Below, piece by piece: positions 1-13,708 of a stretch of DNA of 64,000 nucleotides. The position numbers were made by a program, and so were the translations under genes. Below the pieces are notes generated by a model. The model did no database searches. It was not told the DNA's origin and saw only the letters and a list, made by a program, of their open reading frames with translations. The DNA is taken from NCBI RefSeq assembly GCF_000524195.1, contig NW_020170386.1, forward strand, positions 830,105 through 894,104, in the 5' to 3' direction. This DNA comes from Echinococcus granulosus. Its lineage: Eukaryota > Platyhelminthes > Cestoda > Cyclophyllidea > Taeniidae. Within the stretch, counting starts at the first letter, position 1, and each line of letters begins with the position of its first letter.

Positions 1-3000
1 GTGGTGGCGCCTTCCTCACATGAGATCTTCAACGAGGAGGTGGACAGTGTCATTCGTACCCTACTACCCGCTCAAGGGGCCCTCTTCGTTACTAACTACC
101 GCGTCATATTCATTGGCGTGCCAAAGGATCCCTTCCGTATGTGCTTCGCCGTTGACCGGAGATACAGACTTGGATTTTTAATGATCCTGATTTTTTAACT
201 GTATGAAAAACATTAATTTTGATTATCGTCTGTTTTTCTGTAGTTTGAGACAATAGACTCTAAATAACAGCCTTAGCTGTGCTCTATCTACTATTCTTTG
301 CAACTACTTGATTTCACCGAGAATCCCTTTCATGAAAAACGTTGGAGCTCAAATAAACTCAGAGGCCCATGATGTCACGAAAATGTATATCGTTCAGACA
401 AAAGTGGTTTTTCCGTTTGCAAAATTTATTAGTTTTCACATCGTTGCGTAACAAATAAGACTTTTTTAATCAAGAAGTTTTTAGAACCGAGCTGTATATT
501 TTTCTGCATTTCGATTTATTGTTATCAAACTACGTCGACGCGTCCTTTTGACCATCAAATATAAGCACTTACTTTATCATATTTTATTTATCATATTTAT
601 CATATTATCATATTTTATCATATCATATTATCATATTTTATCATATATCATATTATCATATTATCATATTTAAGCTATTTCTGTTCTTGACATCTATCAA
701 TCAGGGTGGTCAATCAAATTAAGAAAAAATTGATTGCTAGTGCTGCTTCACATTTGCCCGTATTTGCCTGTTGAGACGGTCGGCAAACATTAGCGTTCTG
801 CTCATGTTTCAAACTAAAAGTTTCATTTTAGAGACTCATGCGCAGTGGATATCAATAGGTTGGACACGTAAGGGTTGGTTTTTAGTCTATGCATTAGGAC
901 TATTGGAGCAATTTCTGTACCATTGTGTTCATGTAGAGTCGAACAAAGTGGTGTGCCGCAGTTTCCCTGTCGCTGCACTGCACTCGATTAAACGGATGGG
1001 TAGCACACGGGTGGTGACCACCATCCCCGTGGCACCTACAATTGCAACATCTCTCGAAATGGGCGCTGGCGGTGGTAGCAGTGGTAAAAAACAACACCGG
1101 AAGCTGCGTGTTGGCGGCGTCTCGTCTTCTTCTTCTTCTTCCACAGAGACATTGGACATCTATCGCCTGCGTGCGCTCACAATGCAGATGATGCGCCTCG
1201 GCTTCGACCCTGATGAGGTACCTTCTGAGGCACGTGACGATTTGCGACACCTCCTTGTCGAACTGCGCTTCCACGCCATCATTGGACTCAGCTTCAACTC
1301 TCCGAACTCTCGAGCATCCCAGGCATTGTTTGCCTCAGAAAATGCTAATGGGTATGTTCTTTGTAAAAAACGCTTATTTTCATGCACGTTTGGCTTTTTA
1401 AAGGCTTGTCAAACAAATCTATTTTGTGCAAATGTTTTTACTATTGGCGTTTACACCTTAGTTTTGCATAATTATTTCATTAACTTTTTCATACGGTGGC
1501 TTGGAATTCTTCATTATCTCGTTTTTACTTGAATGGCCCTGGATCGTTGGCTCATTTTGTTCGGCACGGCATTCGATACGCGCTCTTCTGCTTACGTGAT
1601 GACATTCACACAGCTCCATTCCCCCATATGGAATGAGATCACACCGCGTTATTTCACTTAGTTTATGCCAGGAACGTTCATGTCTGACTAAGCAGAGCTT
1701 TTTGGATCGTATGAGTTTGACTATGTGGTCGATTTTCTGCATTCCTTTAAATTTTATCGCGTACCTTCTCTAAGTTCCCCTTCTAGAGCGCTCTGTTTTG
1801 CTTTTCTCAAAACTGGTTCCATAAACCGCTTCGACTTAATCTGTAATTAGGGTCATTTTCTCTTAATCTTATGATTTTTTCTTAATTATTTGATAATAGA
1901 ACGTTGCATCAAATGCGATAGAAATTAAAGTATTTTTTCTGTCGTTTAGGTCATTGTTTATAAAGCGATTTCCTCTTTGATGTTGTGGTTTTTTTTTTCA
2001 GAAACCGATCTGGATATGCTTAATAAATATCGCGTGCTTTGAACATGAGCTATTACATGGAAACGTTTGCGCTTCGGTCTTGATTAGGGTTACTGATAAA
2101 GCTATTTTAAATAATTTGTCATCGGTATGGACTAGTTAGAAAATTGCTTAGGAAGGAACCTAGAGAAAGGTGCAAATGAAAGATATGCATAAAACCACTG
2201 TATTTACCCCGTTTGGACTTTGGGGGGGGAGAGGAAAGGGAAGAACGAATGAATTGCAAAAAGCAGCAAACTAGGTGTTGATAATTGTTACGTGGTTTAT
2301 CTCTTGAAGGTACCGATCACCATTGCCTAGACCGGCATCGGATCGGCCAATGAGCCAGCAGTCGCAAGAAATGGATGGTGGTTTGGGATTGGTGCAATCG
2401 AAGCAGGGCGATGGTGACGACTCGGTGATTCTGTCCATTGTGAGCAGCAGTCGGAGCGGGCGCAGCAGTCGCAGTCAATCACAGACCGCCAGCACCATGC
2501 AAGCTGCCCTCACGCAGGCGACCGGTCCACGCCTTCGCGGTCTCTCCGTGGTGCGCTCTGTCATCGATACCGCCACCTATCGGCTCTCTGACACCGACTC
2601 CCTCGAAGCGACCCCCACTGGACTCTCGGACGACTCTTTACGAGGTTGTTCTGTCCTTTCCTCTCCAAAATTCCTCGGTATTTTATGTACCGTCCCCGCA
2701 TTACCATATTACACATTTGAGAATAGTTTTGAAAACACAGGATGCATGCCTGGCTATAGAGAAACGGCCTCAACGGCGACATAATGCAGTTAACTACATT
2801 CTAACGCTACGTTGTATTTCAATGCGGGAATTTATGCCTTTTACATGGATCGGTCTTATTTCGGCATTGTGATAGACCATATCATTTCTTGTATTTAACG
2901 TTGACCACTGTGCTGAAACCATATTCAGGATAGGCGCTCAGGCAGCGCAAATAATTTTTTAATCAAGGTTCTCAACTTTATCATTAGCAACCTTTTAGGT

Positions 3001-6000
3001 GAAATGCATTGATAGATTCACTTATGCAATGAAGCTGGTAGCAGAATGTAATCCTATGACAGTTATATATTGCATGGCAATCGCCCTTCGCAAAACCTCC
3101 AACCCAAATGTGAAATTCATTCAAATGAGGTATTTGATGAAGGGGCGGTTTTAAGCGTTTTTGTTTCGTTTGTGTTCTCGTCTTTTAATTGTTTGCCATT
3201 ATACTATTCGTTTGGGTTGCGATGATCTTAGAATGTGAGAGGCAGAGCCCACTCAACACTTCAGTTCAATTGCTGTGTTGGGTTACCACTTACGCATAAG
3301 TCTATTTACTGTTTTGTCTCAAGTGGGCGAATTTACGGACGCAAAGTCACTACTTTCCATGACTCTGGCGAGTCTACGGTTGGCGGGCTTGAATCCGGCA
3401 ATATCGGAGGTGCTGCAGCATTCGCCGGGCTACCTGGACATGGCCAAAGTGGCTCTCCACTCCACCGACTACTGCAAGCATCCCTCCTCTACCAGTCCCC
3501 TCTCCTCCATCCATTCGGGCTGTGCTAGTGCCTCCAACTCCCAGCATAAGCCTCAACAGCCACTCTACTCGCCTGTCATCACTCTGGCCAACGCGAACTA
3601 CGCCATTACGCGCACATATCCCTCTCTTCTCATTGTCCCCGCTGTAGGTCTCTCCTCAACCACTATAGTGTCGATGTTCAACACTTTTTGTTTTCCCGGG
3701 AACTTGTAATTACCTATCAATTTAAATGTTTCACAAAATGACGCAGTCTACCTAAAAATTCTTAAAACCTTTCACGATATATGGCCTTAAAATTGGGTGA
3801 AGACTACCTTTGAGTTGATCGATTCCTTTGACACGGTGTTTTTGGATCATGGCGTAGTAGGTGTAACTCCCCTTCCTTTTCTCCTGGCCAGGGTTTTAAG
3901 CGCTCACGACTGGATCGAGTGGCGCGCTACCACAAGCACGGCCGCTTCCCTGTGGTGGTGTGGCAGCACATGGAGACCCGCGCCTTCCTGCTGCGAGGCG
4001 CCGCTTTCCAGGCCAAATCTATCCTCTCCGCTTTCAAGCACACTGTTGTCACTAACACTGTACCTGAGAGGCAATCAGTCACCACCGCCACCACCACAAC
4101 TACCGTTGCCGCCACCGGTATGTCCACTTTTTAATCCATCTCTTACCCTCTCACATGACCTTTCGCCCTCATCACTTGCATAAATACCAAAAAATAGGGG
4201 TACAGTGAGTAATGCCTTCCCCACTCCCAATACTCTCACTTCTTCCTAGGTCTAAACTGTAGTTAACATGAAGATAAAAGTCTAATATTAATCAATCAAC
4301 TGGTCATTACTTGAATAATTTGAGGTTATGGTAAAAATATTACATAGACTTTGGATTGGTCGTAATTTTGAAGCTCACCGATGCCAATAGGTAGACGCAG
4401 TTTATTTGAATCGCAGCCCTTGGTCGACAATTCACTTTGGTGGTAAGACATGTCATCATGGCATCAATGGCATTCTGTGAAATAAATGCCTATCTGAATG
4501 CAATGGCATATGTTCGTTAGGGCGGGGGGAGTGAGGGATGAAAGTGGTGATAGGGGTGACACATCATTGACCACACAGTATTGTCATTGGTGTATACGGA
4601 GGTCAACTCTTGGACTAGCAATGTAAGGCTTGTATTTCTTCACGTATCTACACTGGAGCAACTTTTTACCACTTCTCTTTTCTGCCCTGATATGCCAGGC
4701 CAGGCGCGTGATCGCCTACATAGTTTTCGCTGCGTTGTGACAACTACTGAATAAATCCTGTAGCAAAGTGGCTGAGTTGTCTCTGGGCCAATGTTCACCA
4801 TCTTTCCATTATAGGATTAAAAGTGAAAAATTCCATCAATTTAATGGGTAAAGATCACACTTAGATCAGATCTAATCTAATGGAGCAAAATTTACTGATC
4901 CTTTTCCGTTATTCCATCACATACCTAATCAGCGTCATCATTGATTAACCTATAACGCCTTCATCTGTTTATGGGAGAACAGTGGCTTCGCAACGGACCG
5001 TGTGTTTGTGGATAATTTTGATTTTTGATCTCGAATTAGTGTTAACGCATTACTAAAGTAGCTGTAATAGATACATTGGCTTGAGTGAATTCGAACCGTG
5101 ATCAGACAGCCATCTATGCTTGCATGCACTAATACTGTCGAGATTAGTGGTAATATGCTTGTGCATCTGTATGGTGCATTGTCTTGCAGATGTAGAGACG
5201 AGTACGGAAATTCCTTCGGCGAAGGAGCATGCGCGTTACTTTGCCTCACTGGTGAACATGTCTCCGATGCCCTCGTCGGCGTCGGGACTCATGTCTGCCT
5301 CAACAACGGCTTCCATAGCAGGCTCAGTGCTGGAGCGGGAGCCCCTCTCGCCACGCATCAACTCTATGATGCTTCTCGCCACCGAACCGCAGGGTGTCGC
5401 TACACCCTCTCCCTCACCACGTGGTGTCGGTGGGACGTTGGCCCATGAGAAGACAGGCTCGTTGCTTCGCGTCCCCCGTGCCAGTTCACGAGGTGTGTTA
5501 ATCGGTCTAAGCTCCCATTGTACCTGCACACGTGAACTCTATTTCGTTTTAGGCAATTCTTGGGTGAGAAAAAGAGCGTCGCCCAAACGCGACTGTGTTG
5601 CATTTCTTATCTAAACATTTCCGTTGGTTAGAAATATTTTAAACGAGATAAGAATTCTACTACTCTTCAATTAAGCTGTAATTAGTGGCATGAATTTAAT
5701 CATTTATCAGTAAATCGTTTTGTTCAACCCACAGTATTAGGCTTAAATATCACCATTTCAATTAAATAAGATTCAAACTCATAAAAAGCATTGATAAATA
5801 AGATGCTATTTCATATTCACATGCAGTGTAAATACTTTTACTCTAGTAATGTTCCCTTAATCTTGCATATGCCTTTTTACTTTTCAACCTATGAGATTCT
5901 AACTCGGATTCGCTATTTTTCTCTCCCTTTCACCTACCCCTTTTTGTGTCCATTAACCATTCATAATTAACCAAACATTTCCGTAATTTGTGAACTTTTA

Positions 6001-9000
6001 TTTACATATTTACTCACTTTTTCGCAATCGTGCCCCTCATTCATTTTACTGCTCCTACATATGTCATCAATTGTGTACTTGATTCACCAATGAATAAACC
6101 CGATCACACGACTAACTTCCACCGGAAATAAAAAAAAACTTAACACGATTAATAGTGGCTGGTTCTGTAATATCACTGGATGCACCATTTGAGAAGCGTC
6201 TCTCACTTTTCACGACTCCTGAAGAGTTGAATGAGGTTACGACCCAAATGTTCCACAGCCCTTCGGTAGAGGTCGGTCTTGCCACCTCATCGGCGAGTGG
6301 TGTGCGCAGAGGTCACTACATTCCATGCCAATCTAGTAGACCCAAAAGACGCTTTCGTGCTGGAGGTAAAGCCGACAGCTCACTTATATGCAGATTTCCC
6401 ATAATCTATCCATTGCTTCCCTTCCGATCGCGTCCGCTATGGCTGCGCTTATTGTTTTGTTGGTATTGTGTTCATGTGGCTGCGCGCTCTCCAGTTTCTG
6501 TGATAAATGTGTGTTAATAAAAGTCAATTCAATTTAAAGCCGACCCAGTAGTATGTGCATTCATTTGACGATCATGTTTACTGTGTGAGATCTCAGTCTA
6601 GTTCAGGAACGGGATTTGATCACACTTTGCTAGCTTGTTTGGAGCAGGGTCAAACAAACTTTTACAGCTTTGAAAAGTATGTGTGAAGCTATCTATGAAA
6701 TCATAGGAACACATTAAATTGGCGTAATATGTATACCCATCGTAATATCATGTGTATGACGCGTCTTGAATCCATCCATCGAATTGTTTTTTTTTAATAG
6801 CTCAAACACCACGCGAGTTTGTGGTTGCACCGGTTCTGGGCAAATTATCTAGATCTGGCAACGTACTCTTCCCCCCATTCGTAATTGTTTGGAAGATTGC
6901 ACAACTTTGTTGAACGAACTAAAACCATTTTTGCTCTTGCATTTTTTTCAGTTCGTCGAGGTAAGATATTTTATTTAAGTGATGTTTCACCTGCAAGTTT
7001 CCATATGCACGTTCGTTGCCACTATTGTTAACCACATAGCCCGAGTAACAAATTGTTTTCCTTTGGTGCACGTCATACTTGCAGCTGCACGTTTCTTCTT
7101 CGTAAATGCCGATTAAGACTTGGGCTTTTAATGGTCAGGTGATTACTTTGGTCATGTGATGGAACAGCCTGAGGTCTGGAGTCCAATCATTTGAAATAAA
7201 CAGACTTTGGATGATTTTTCTTCAACCTCAAACAGCATGGTTACGGGGACTGGAACTGCACATTCATATAGCACGCATGGATATGCGCAAAGCCATTGTT
7301 TTTTGCCACTCGCAAGCTAACGCAATCATCGCCTCGTTTTTGCTCGCCCCAAATTAACCGCTTCCCGTTGTTGTGGTTGATTGAGAAGAAAGCACATTAG
7401 TTGGTGCAGCTTGGTTACTGTTTTCCGCCATATTAATTTGTAGCACTGGGCAAATTTGCTGGCGGGAAGGCGTCAACAACATCGTATGCATTCAGTCACG
7501 ATGATGAGAAGGGTAGCGCTACTAGCTCTTCGACCCAACATCTTTATCCAGAATCTCGAATGCCAACAACTCTATATGTTCTCTGTGAGCGCTCCGTCAA
7601 GGTGAGGTTGAATGAGAGTTTTCGATCGCATTTGATTCCATTTTATCATGCTAAGCTATCCCATTGAATTTGATGATTCTGCTTTGTCTAAAAATTAAAA
7701 ACAGATTCTTCCATTTTTTTGCCTTGGTCCGTTTGGAAACTATTCTGTTTTTGATGTACTGATCGTCAGAGGCCTCGTTCACTAACACTATGATTCATAA
7801 ATTTTAAACCGGAGTGATTTTCACATATGATTGCACTTGAACCTAATGTCCTTATGCACAACTACTTCTGCACCCTTGCAGTCGGTTAAAACAGTGTGTA
7901 TAATATGACTTGTCTTCAGGCAAAAGCTAATTGACAGATATGGATGCACACTCCCGTACATCATTGTAATCACCAATCTTTTGTAGACCATGATGAAATC
8001 AGGCCAATTTCCCGGCGTGGAGTTCATTTCCGTGGACTACGCCTCTTACTCCTCGATACGCGAGACCTTTCGTAAGCTCTACAACGCCTGTTTGCCGAAG
8101 GACGCACACTCGCGTCTTGTCGGCGTCTTCAAGGAACGCCGTCGCGGTGGTAGCATCGACGAGGGAGGCGGAGGTGGTGGTGGCCTTACCAGTGACCACG
8201 AGAACAATCTGGCCGCTGCGGTGCCCAGCGAGAAGGCGGTGGGAAGCGATGGTGGCTCGCGGGGTGTCCCGGGCGATATCATCACCGCTGTCGCGGAGTC
8301 GGGCTGGCTTGAGCAGATTCAGTCCCTCCTCCAACTTGCTGGCATCATGGTCGAGATTATAAGCATCCAAGGCGCCAGTGTTGCCGTCTGTCTCGAGGAT
8401 GGTACCGATATTGTGACGCAGGTGAATGCTAGATGATTCGTTATGGTATTAACCGCTTCAGATGTTCATCTACCTGATTCCTCTACTTTCATAGTCGTTA
8501 ATTGTCCACTTTGTATTGACATCTTGTTTTTATGCTAGGTCTGTGAACTCATCAAAATAGACGTTAGTTCAATCCCTCCTTTAGGGCATTGAAACTTGTC
8601 TGCGTGCTCGCGCAGAATGAGTTCATTGGGAAGAATGTTTTACAAAGATATTATTCTATTTAAATATCAATGGAAACCGTATAAAGTGAGAGCATCACTT
8701 TTTTGCTCTGTAGGAAAGAGTGAATAGGATGATGTGCCGTTATGTTTTTAATGTCGCTCAAAAAACTCCTTATCCAGTAAGCTGTCCGAGTTATAATTTT
8801 TCTTATAATGAAATACCCATAGATTATAAACATTTATATTCTCTGTATTTTGAATTTTGGGTTAGTTCTTTTCCCCTAAGCTGTTTTGGCGACAGATTGC
8901 TCTCTTCGTTGTGGGGGCAATTCGTGGTCATGGTGAATTGTATGCATTGTTGTAACATTTCTATGGGTTTTTGCAATTATGAGACAAAACTAGAATTATC

Positions 9001-12000
9001 GGTCTGATGGCGAATGCACCCAACTTAATTTTCGATTGCACTCACGGATATGGACCTTACTAGATACTCTATCAAATCGTAGTTCTGTAAAAGGATTCAA
9101 TTGTAGCTTCCGTAGGAATTATTTTCACGATACTTTATGATGCAAATTAGATCGTTTAGAGGGGTTTAAGTGCTTTTTTAATCCATATCTATAGATGGTT
9201 TCGTTGGCTCAAGTGATGATGGATCCTACGTATCGAACTATTTCCGGTTTCTGGGCTCTAGTGGAGAAGGAATGGCTTCTTTTTGGTCATCCTTTTAACC
9301 AACGTGTGGGCCAAAAGTCTGGAAGCAACAATGGCAAGGCTTCGCACATCTCGCCTGTCTTTTTGCAATTCCTCGATGCAGTTCACCAACTGTTGCGACA
9401 GTTTCCTCTCTCCTTTGAGTTTAACGATTTCTTCCTCCAATTCCTTGCTTACCATCACGTCTCAAATCGCTTCCACGACTTCAAACACGACTTTGAGCTG
9501 CAGCGCATGGCGCATTGGCTGAATCTTACCCCCGACCACTCCTCGCTTAAGTCGGGTATCTACCAGACCCACTCTATTTGGCGCTTCGTTCAAGACCAAC
9601 ACGAGGAGTGGCCCGTCTTCTTTAATTTCTACTACTCTCCTGAGTGCGCTCAAAAGGTACGTTATAGCCCATCAATACGACTACCGTATACAGTGCCAGA
9701 TTTGCGTAAACTGACACCCTTGTTTCCACACTCGCACATTAGAAGAATTTTTTCTAATCTCTGCACGAAGTTCCACCCAAAACGCTTCTCATCACGTCAT
9801 AGTTTCTACCAGTCAACTATAGAGCATATACACACGTCTCCCTTCATTAGCTCGTAAGAGTAACACGGTCTCAAGTTTTACGGCTAGTTTGATACTCTTA
9901 AATTGTAATGGATACAACTAAGTTTGCTGAACTTTTTATCTTAGTCTCACATACTAGAAAGATAGTATACTCGCTTGTTCCACTCTTATGCTTTCTCTTG
10001 ATTCATATTATTTATGCTAACTTTTGACAATGAAGACTTCGAAGCAAGATGCAATCTAATTGCAACGGTTGTCCATCAATGGTCGAGCGATGTGTTTGGT
10101 GATGCGTCTAATGAATCATCACAGTTCTCGATGTCAGAAGAGATAATCTATTGATCTACCTTTTTTCAAATTTCCAGACTTTGATACCGGCAACACATCA
10201 GGCTGCGTTGAATGTGTGGAAGTACTATCTCTCGGAAGACCTGGCCTCTGGACCTGTTTTCGACCTTGATCTCTTTTGCCCCAGCTACCGTAAGCAGACT
10301 AACCGACCCTATGAACCTGTTCTTCGTCAAGGTTACAACAATAGTCATGTGGTAGGTTGACACCCCATACTAATAGCTTTTTTGAATAAAAAGTTCCAGT
10401 AAGGTGTTCATAACTTCATAAGCCCCTGAGGCATAGTTGACTGGCACGTTCACTCCCATTTTTAAAGTAACCTCTTTTCTATACTGTTTGAAATCAGCTC
10501 ATTAATGAAAATTGATGTGTGAGTGCATAGGAGCAGACATACGCTTTGTTGGGTCTACGCGAGGGCGATGAGGCAGTGGGATGGCAGGAAGCGTGGTCGA
10601 AGGCGGTGCGACTCTCAGCAGACACAGAGAATACTATTGACGAGCCGTTCTCCTCCTTTCCCGAACTACCTCTATCCGAGGAAGCGGGCGCAGACTTTGA
10701 TCGCATCGTCCGTGCCAAACTCGCTGCCACCACTACTGATGACAGGCCAATTGTGCTCAATACCACCCTCAAACCTCCACCTCCATTACCGGAGTGCTCA
10801 TTCAACTCTCTCCCAAAGCACACCATTTCCACTACCGCCGTTGGCTTTGAGATTTCGGGAGGGGGACGTAGCTGCATCAGCGACGGCGTCGCCTCTCTGC
10901 CCTCCGAGTCGGATGGCGAGGTACCGCTGGGGGGTGAAGAAGACGGTCACAGGGGCTATTCCCCGCCCGTGGATGAGTGTGACGAGGCACAGCGGGCCGT
11001 ATTTGCACAAAATCGTGCTATCACAATGAAATGTTTAAACCGAGCATCCGGTAGGCCACTGAACAATTCACAGCTCTACCACAACCAGGCGTCAACCCTT
11101 GCGGTTCCCACTCCCACAGCTGATAATGTGGTTTTACTTCCTCACTCCCTTCACCACAGCGGATCACTGAACAATCTTCCGGTTGTCGAGGGTGGCTTCG
11201 GTAACCTCATAGCAACAGCCTTGTTCGAGCAAGTAAGTTCGTTAGCAGAAATTCAAATGAATGCTTGGATCCAACCTGTGTTTCCCCTGATTTCACCTGG
11301 CTTAAGCTATAAATGGTTTTATCGGGTTACTCATAAACGCAGGACTGATTAATTTTGTCTTCCTTTATGTAGCCACACAGTTTTCGACGAGTAAAGACAA
11401 CCCTATCGGTGTCGCGTTGCGATGCCTGCCAAGCGTTGATTCTGGCCTCGGGCATCACACGAGGCCTGGTGCGCTGCGTGGACTGTAACTTCTGCTGCCA
11501 CGAGAAGTGCGTACCCGGGGTGTCGCGCAACTGTCCTGGGCGGCTGCAAGCTGCGGCCCACCGCCACCCCGTTGGATCCACCGTAGAGGCCAGTGGTTTG
11601 CCCGGAACTGGTGTCATGCGGCCCTGGAACAGGCAACGGGCTAAAACTGAGGATTGCAACCTCCACCAGTCTACCACCGAACCCGAATCGCTCAATCTCA
11701 GCAACCCGCACTTTCGGTGCGTTCTGTCTTCTTCCCTCTCCCTTTTCCACGTCGCCACATGCGCCATTCCTGCAAAAGAAAAGTTTAGGGATACTCGGTA
11801 TTTCTTATGTGTGATCAATCAATGCGCCATTGTTGCCAACGCCAACTAGTGTTGTAGTATGAGCATAACAGGTAGGTGCTTTCGAACTTACTAAACCTTT
11901 AGTTTTCGGTATCACTTGTTAAATGCGTATTCAACGATTCATAGGGCGTTGCATTCTCGATTAATTTTCTGTATGAACACGTTAAACCGGTAATCAGCAT

Positions 12001-13222
12001 ACCAATTTCGGTCTCGAAAATGAAATTCTGGGCAGTTTGCCTGGTTGAGTGTCGTATTTGTCTATCTCTTCTGATTTTTCTGTTTTGTATAAGTTAACTT
12101 CATTAAGGCGCTTTACAAGTGCCAATACAAGTTCTTGTTGTTGCGCTTGAAGAACAAAAGTTTGGTATGATCGAATCTGCGGCTTCATGAAGTTTCAACA
12201 CTATCGACAGGCGATACCTTCAAGGTTGTTAATTTCTCAAATTTCATCCGCAAAATACCAAGGTAAACTCAGATTCTACCATAGTGAATCAAAATTATAT
12301 GAACTGTTCCCACCTAATTTCAGCAGTTTTTAGCAGCCAATGCCACGTTTTAGCACCTTTGAAGTCAGCTTACAAGTAATATGATAATCTGGATTCGAGT
12401 GATAACTGTTCAAAAATTCGTGTAGTTTAGTAAATTATATATATGAGAAAACTGCCAAGCTCAAATAAAAAATTGCCTATGAAGAGTCGCTATGCTTCCC
12501 TGCCCTCTGGTTGCGTGTGTAAATGGCAATCTTTGTGCTGCAGCAAAAGCCATGATTAAATGTCGTGTGGCTCTTATCTCATAGTATCCATTCCCACGCG
12601 TACAACACGTTGTGATCCTTTTACCCTTTTCTACCTATCTTTGTAACCATAGAAGTCGATACACGACGAATGCCACGGGTTCCTCAGAAGTACCCTCGCT
12701 ATACGAGGCGAATGGTAAGAACGCCGACTGCCCGCCAGGAAACCTTCCTGCGTTGGACAGCAACCCATCTCGAGAGATTCGGGGCCGCGCCCCCGCGCCA
12801 CCGGATCTCGGCTCTGTGGCATTTTGTGGGGAGCTCTACAAGCTGAGCAGTCGCAAGGTGTTGGCCAGCTGGAAGTCACGTTTCTTTGTACTCGATACGG
12901 AACACCATCAGATGCGCTATTATGACACGGCACAGGACGAGGTACCCCGGGGCTTCATCGATCTGCAGGACGTGCGTGCTGTTACGCTGCTGCGCAACAC
13001 CACCTCCGTGCCGAAACGCTTCCAAGATAGCTGCGCCTTCGAGGCAAGCGGAGTGGTTGCATGATGCTTGCACATCGATCTTCGTGCATGGCGATCCGCC
13101 AAAACTCATACTAATTACTCTTCCCTTAGATTGATACACCAGCACGACAGTTCAGATTTGCGGCTGATGATGCAAAATCTGCAAGAGCGTGGGTGGAGCG
13201 AATTCAAAGCACGATACTGTGA
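1..13222 (+). CDS. SBF1: SBF/MTMR5-MTMR13 pseudophosphatase (5' end off window)
   Basis: Myotubularin-related SET-binding factor. The family uses an N-terminal DENN module as a Rab GEF and a dead phosphatase domain as scaffold for active myotubularins on endosomes. Only the part from mid-GRAM onward is present; DENN lies off the left edge. Exons: 1-136, 937-1351, 2310-2644, 3324-3643, 3892-4117, 5190-5492, 6156-6365, 7444-7601, 7987-8421, 9195-9656, 10178-10351, 10531-11232, 11373-11716, 12653-13043, 13130-13222. They total 4704 nt, exactly 1568 codons with TGA at 13220. Landmarks: GRAM (LFVTNYRVIFIGVPKDPF), phosphatase core (RTYPSLLIVPA, RFPVVVW, MPTTLYVLCE, YRTISGFWALVEKEWL), dead active-site loop VCLEDGTDIVTQ at about 8385-8420, C1 finger in exon 13 (HSFRR..CDAC..CVDC..HEKC), PH domain in exons 14-15 (CGELYKLSSRKVLASWKSRF). 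All joins use GT-AG except the last, a probable GC-AG intron. Phases agree throughout. Confidence 0.95.
574..671. repeat. TATCAT-type AT-rich microsatellite
   Basis: About 100 bp of imperfect tandem TATCATATT and TTATCATA units with slightly varying unit length, inside the first visible SBF intron (137-936). It has no coding potential. Such tracts are slippage-prone and often length-polymorphic. Confidence 0.85.
13044..13129 (+). other. 86-bp probable GC-AG intron in SBF PH domain
   Basis: The exon ends TTC GAG and is followed by GCAAGC rather than a GT donor; the acceptor is ctcttcccttag at 13129. Splicing here gives CAFE|IDTPARQFRF, which aligns without gaps to the AFFDVKTTRRVYNF strand of human SBF1. 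A GT donor nine bases downstream (13053, GTGGTT) keeps the frame but inserts three residues (ASG) into the strand. Without splicing the frame stops at 13061-13063. Confidence 0.7.
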
Positions 13223-13708
13223 GAGAGAGAGTGTCCTCTTGGGGACCCATACTACTACCTGACGAATTTATTGCCTCCTGTACAGAACTCATGTAAATAA
13301 GCCACCTTGTTCAGTGCTTGAAAATTGCATTTCCCAAGCTTAGGATCACTTGAACAATTTATTTTTCCCCCCTCACACCTCCTTCGTCCCACATCCAATG
13401 GGCACCCCCAACGAGGCTGATTCAGTTCGAATGGCCTGGTGATAATGTGCTTCTTCCCCTCATCTTAGCTCCCGACCCCATCGATCCTAATTCCGTACCA
13501 CTAAAAATTTGCCGGCCTTGCCCTTGAATTTTCTATGTATTTTAGTTCCGGGGTAAATTTCTAGTACAAAAAATCTACTGTTAGAGGGTAGATTACTAAT
13601 TACATATGGCAATCCAAAACTGTACCAAGGCACCAAAGGGCAAACCTGGTATGAATATGAAGCAACAAGGATTGACAAAGGTGCAATGACATGTTAGGAG
13701 CGGCGCAG
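13223..13708. terminator. Convergent 3' intergenic with candidate poly(A) signals
   Basis: A 486-bp gap between the SBF stop (plus) and the PSMG1 stop (minus). Two AATAAA hexamers lie on the minus strand, at 13363-13358 and 13272-13267, and could serve PSMG1, 346 and 437 bp past its stop. No AATAAA is seen on the plus strand; AAATAAG near 13293 is the closest for SBF. The 3' UTRs may overlap. No further gene is seen. Confidence 0.4.

Noticed and set aside
771..1532. A 253-codon plus-strand frame
   Set aside because: Only 937-1351 is exon (SBF GRAM region); the rest reads through intron on both sides. The minus-strand frames opposite it are shadows.
10494..11010. Minus-strand and alternative plus frames over 10.5-11.0 kb
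   Set aside because: Shadows of the GC-rich SBF exon 10531-11232, which fits by phase and homology.
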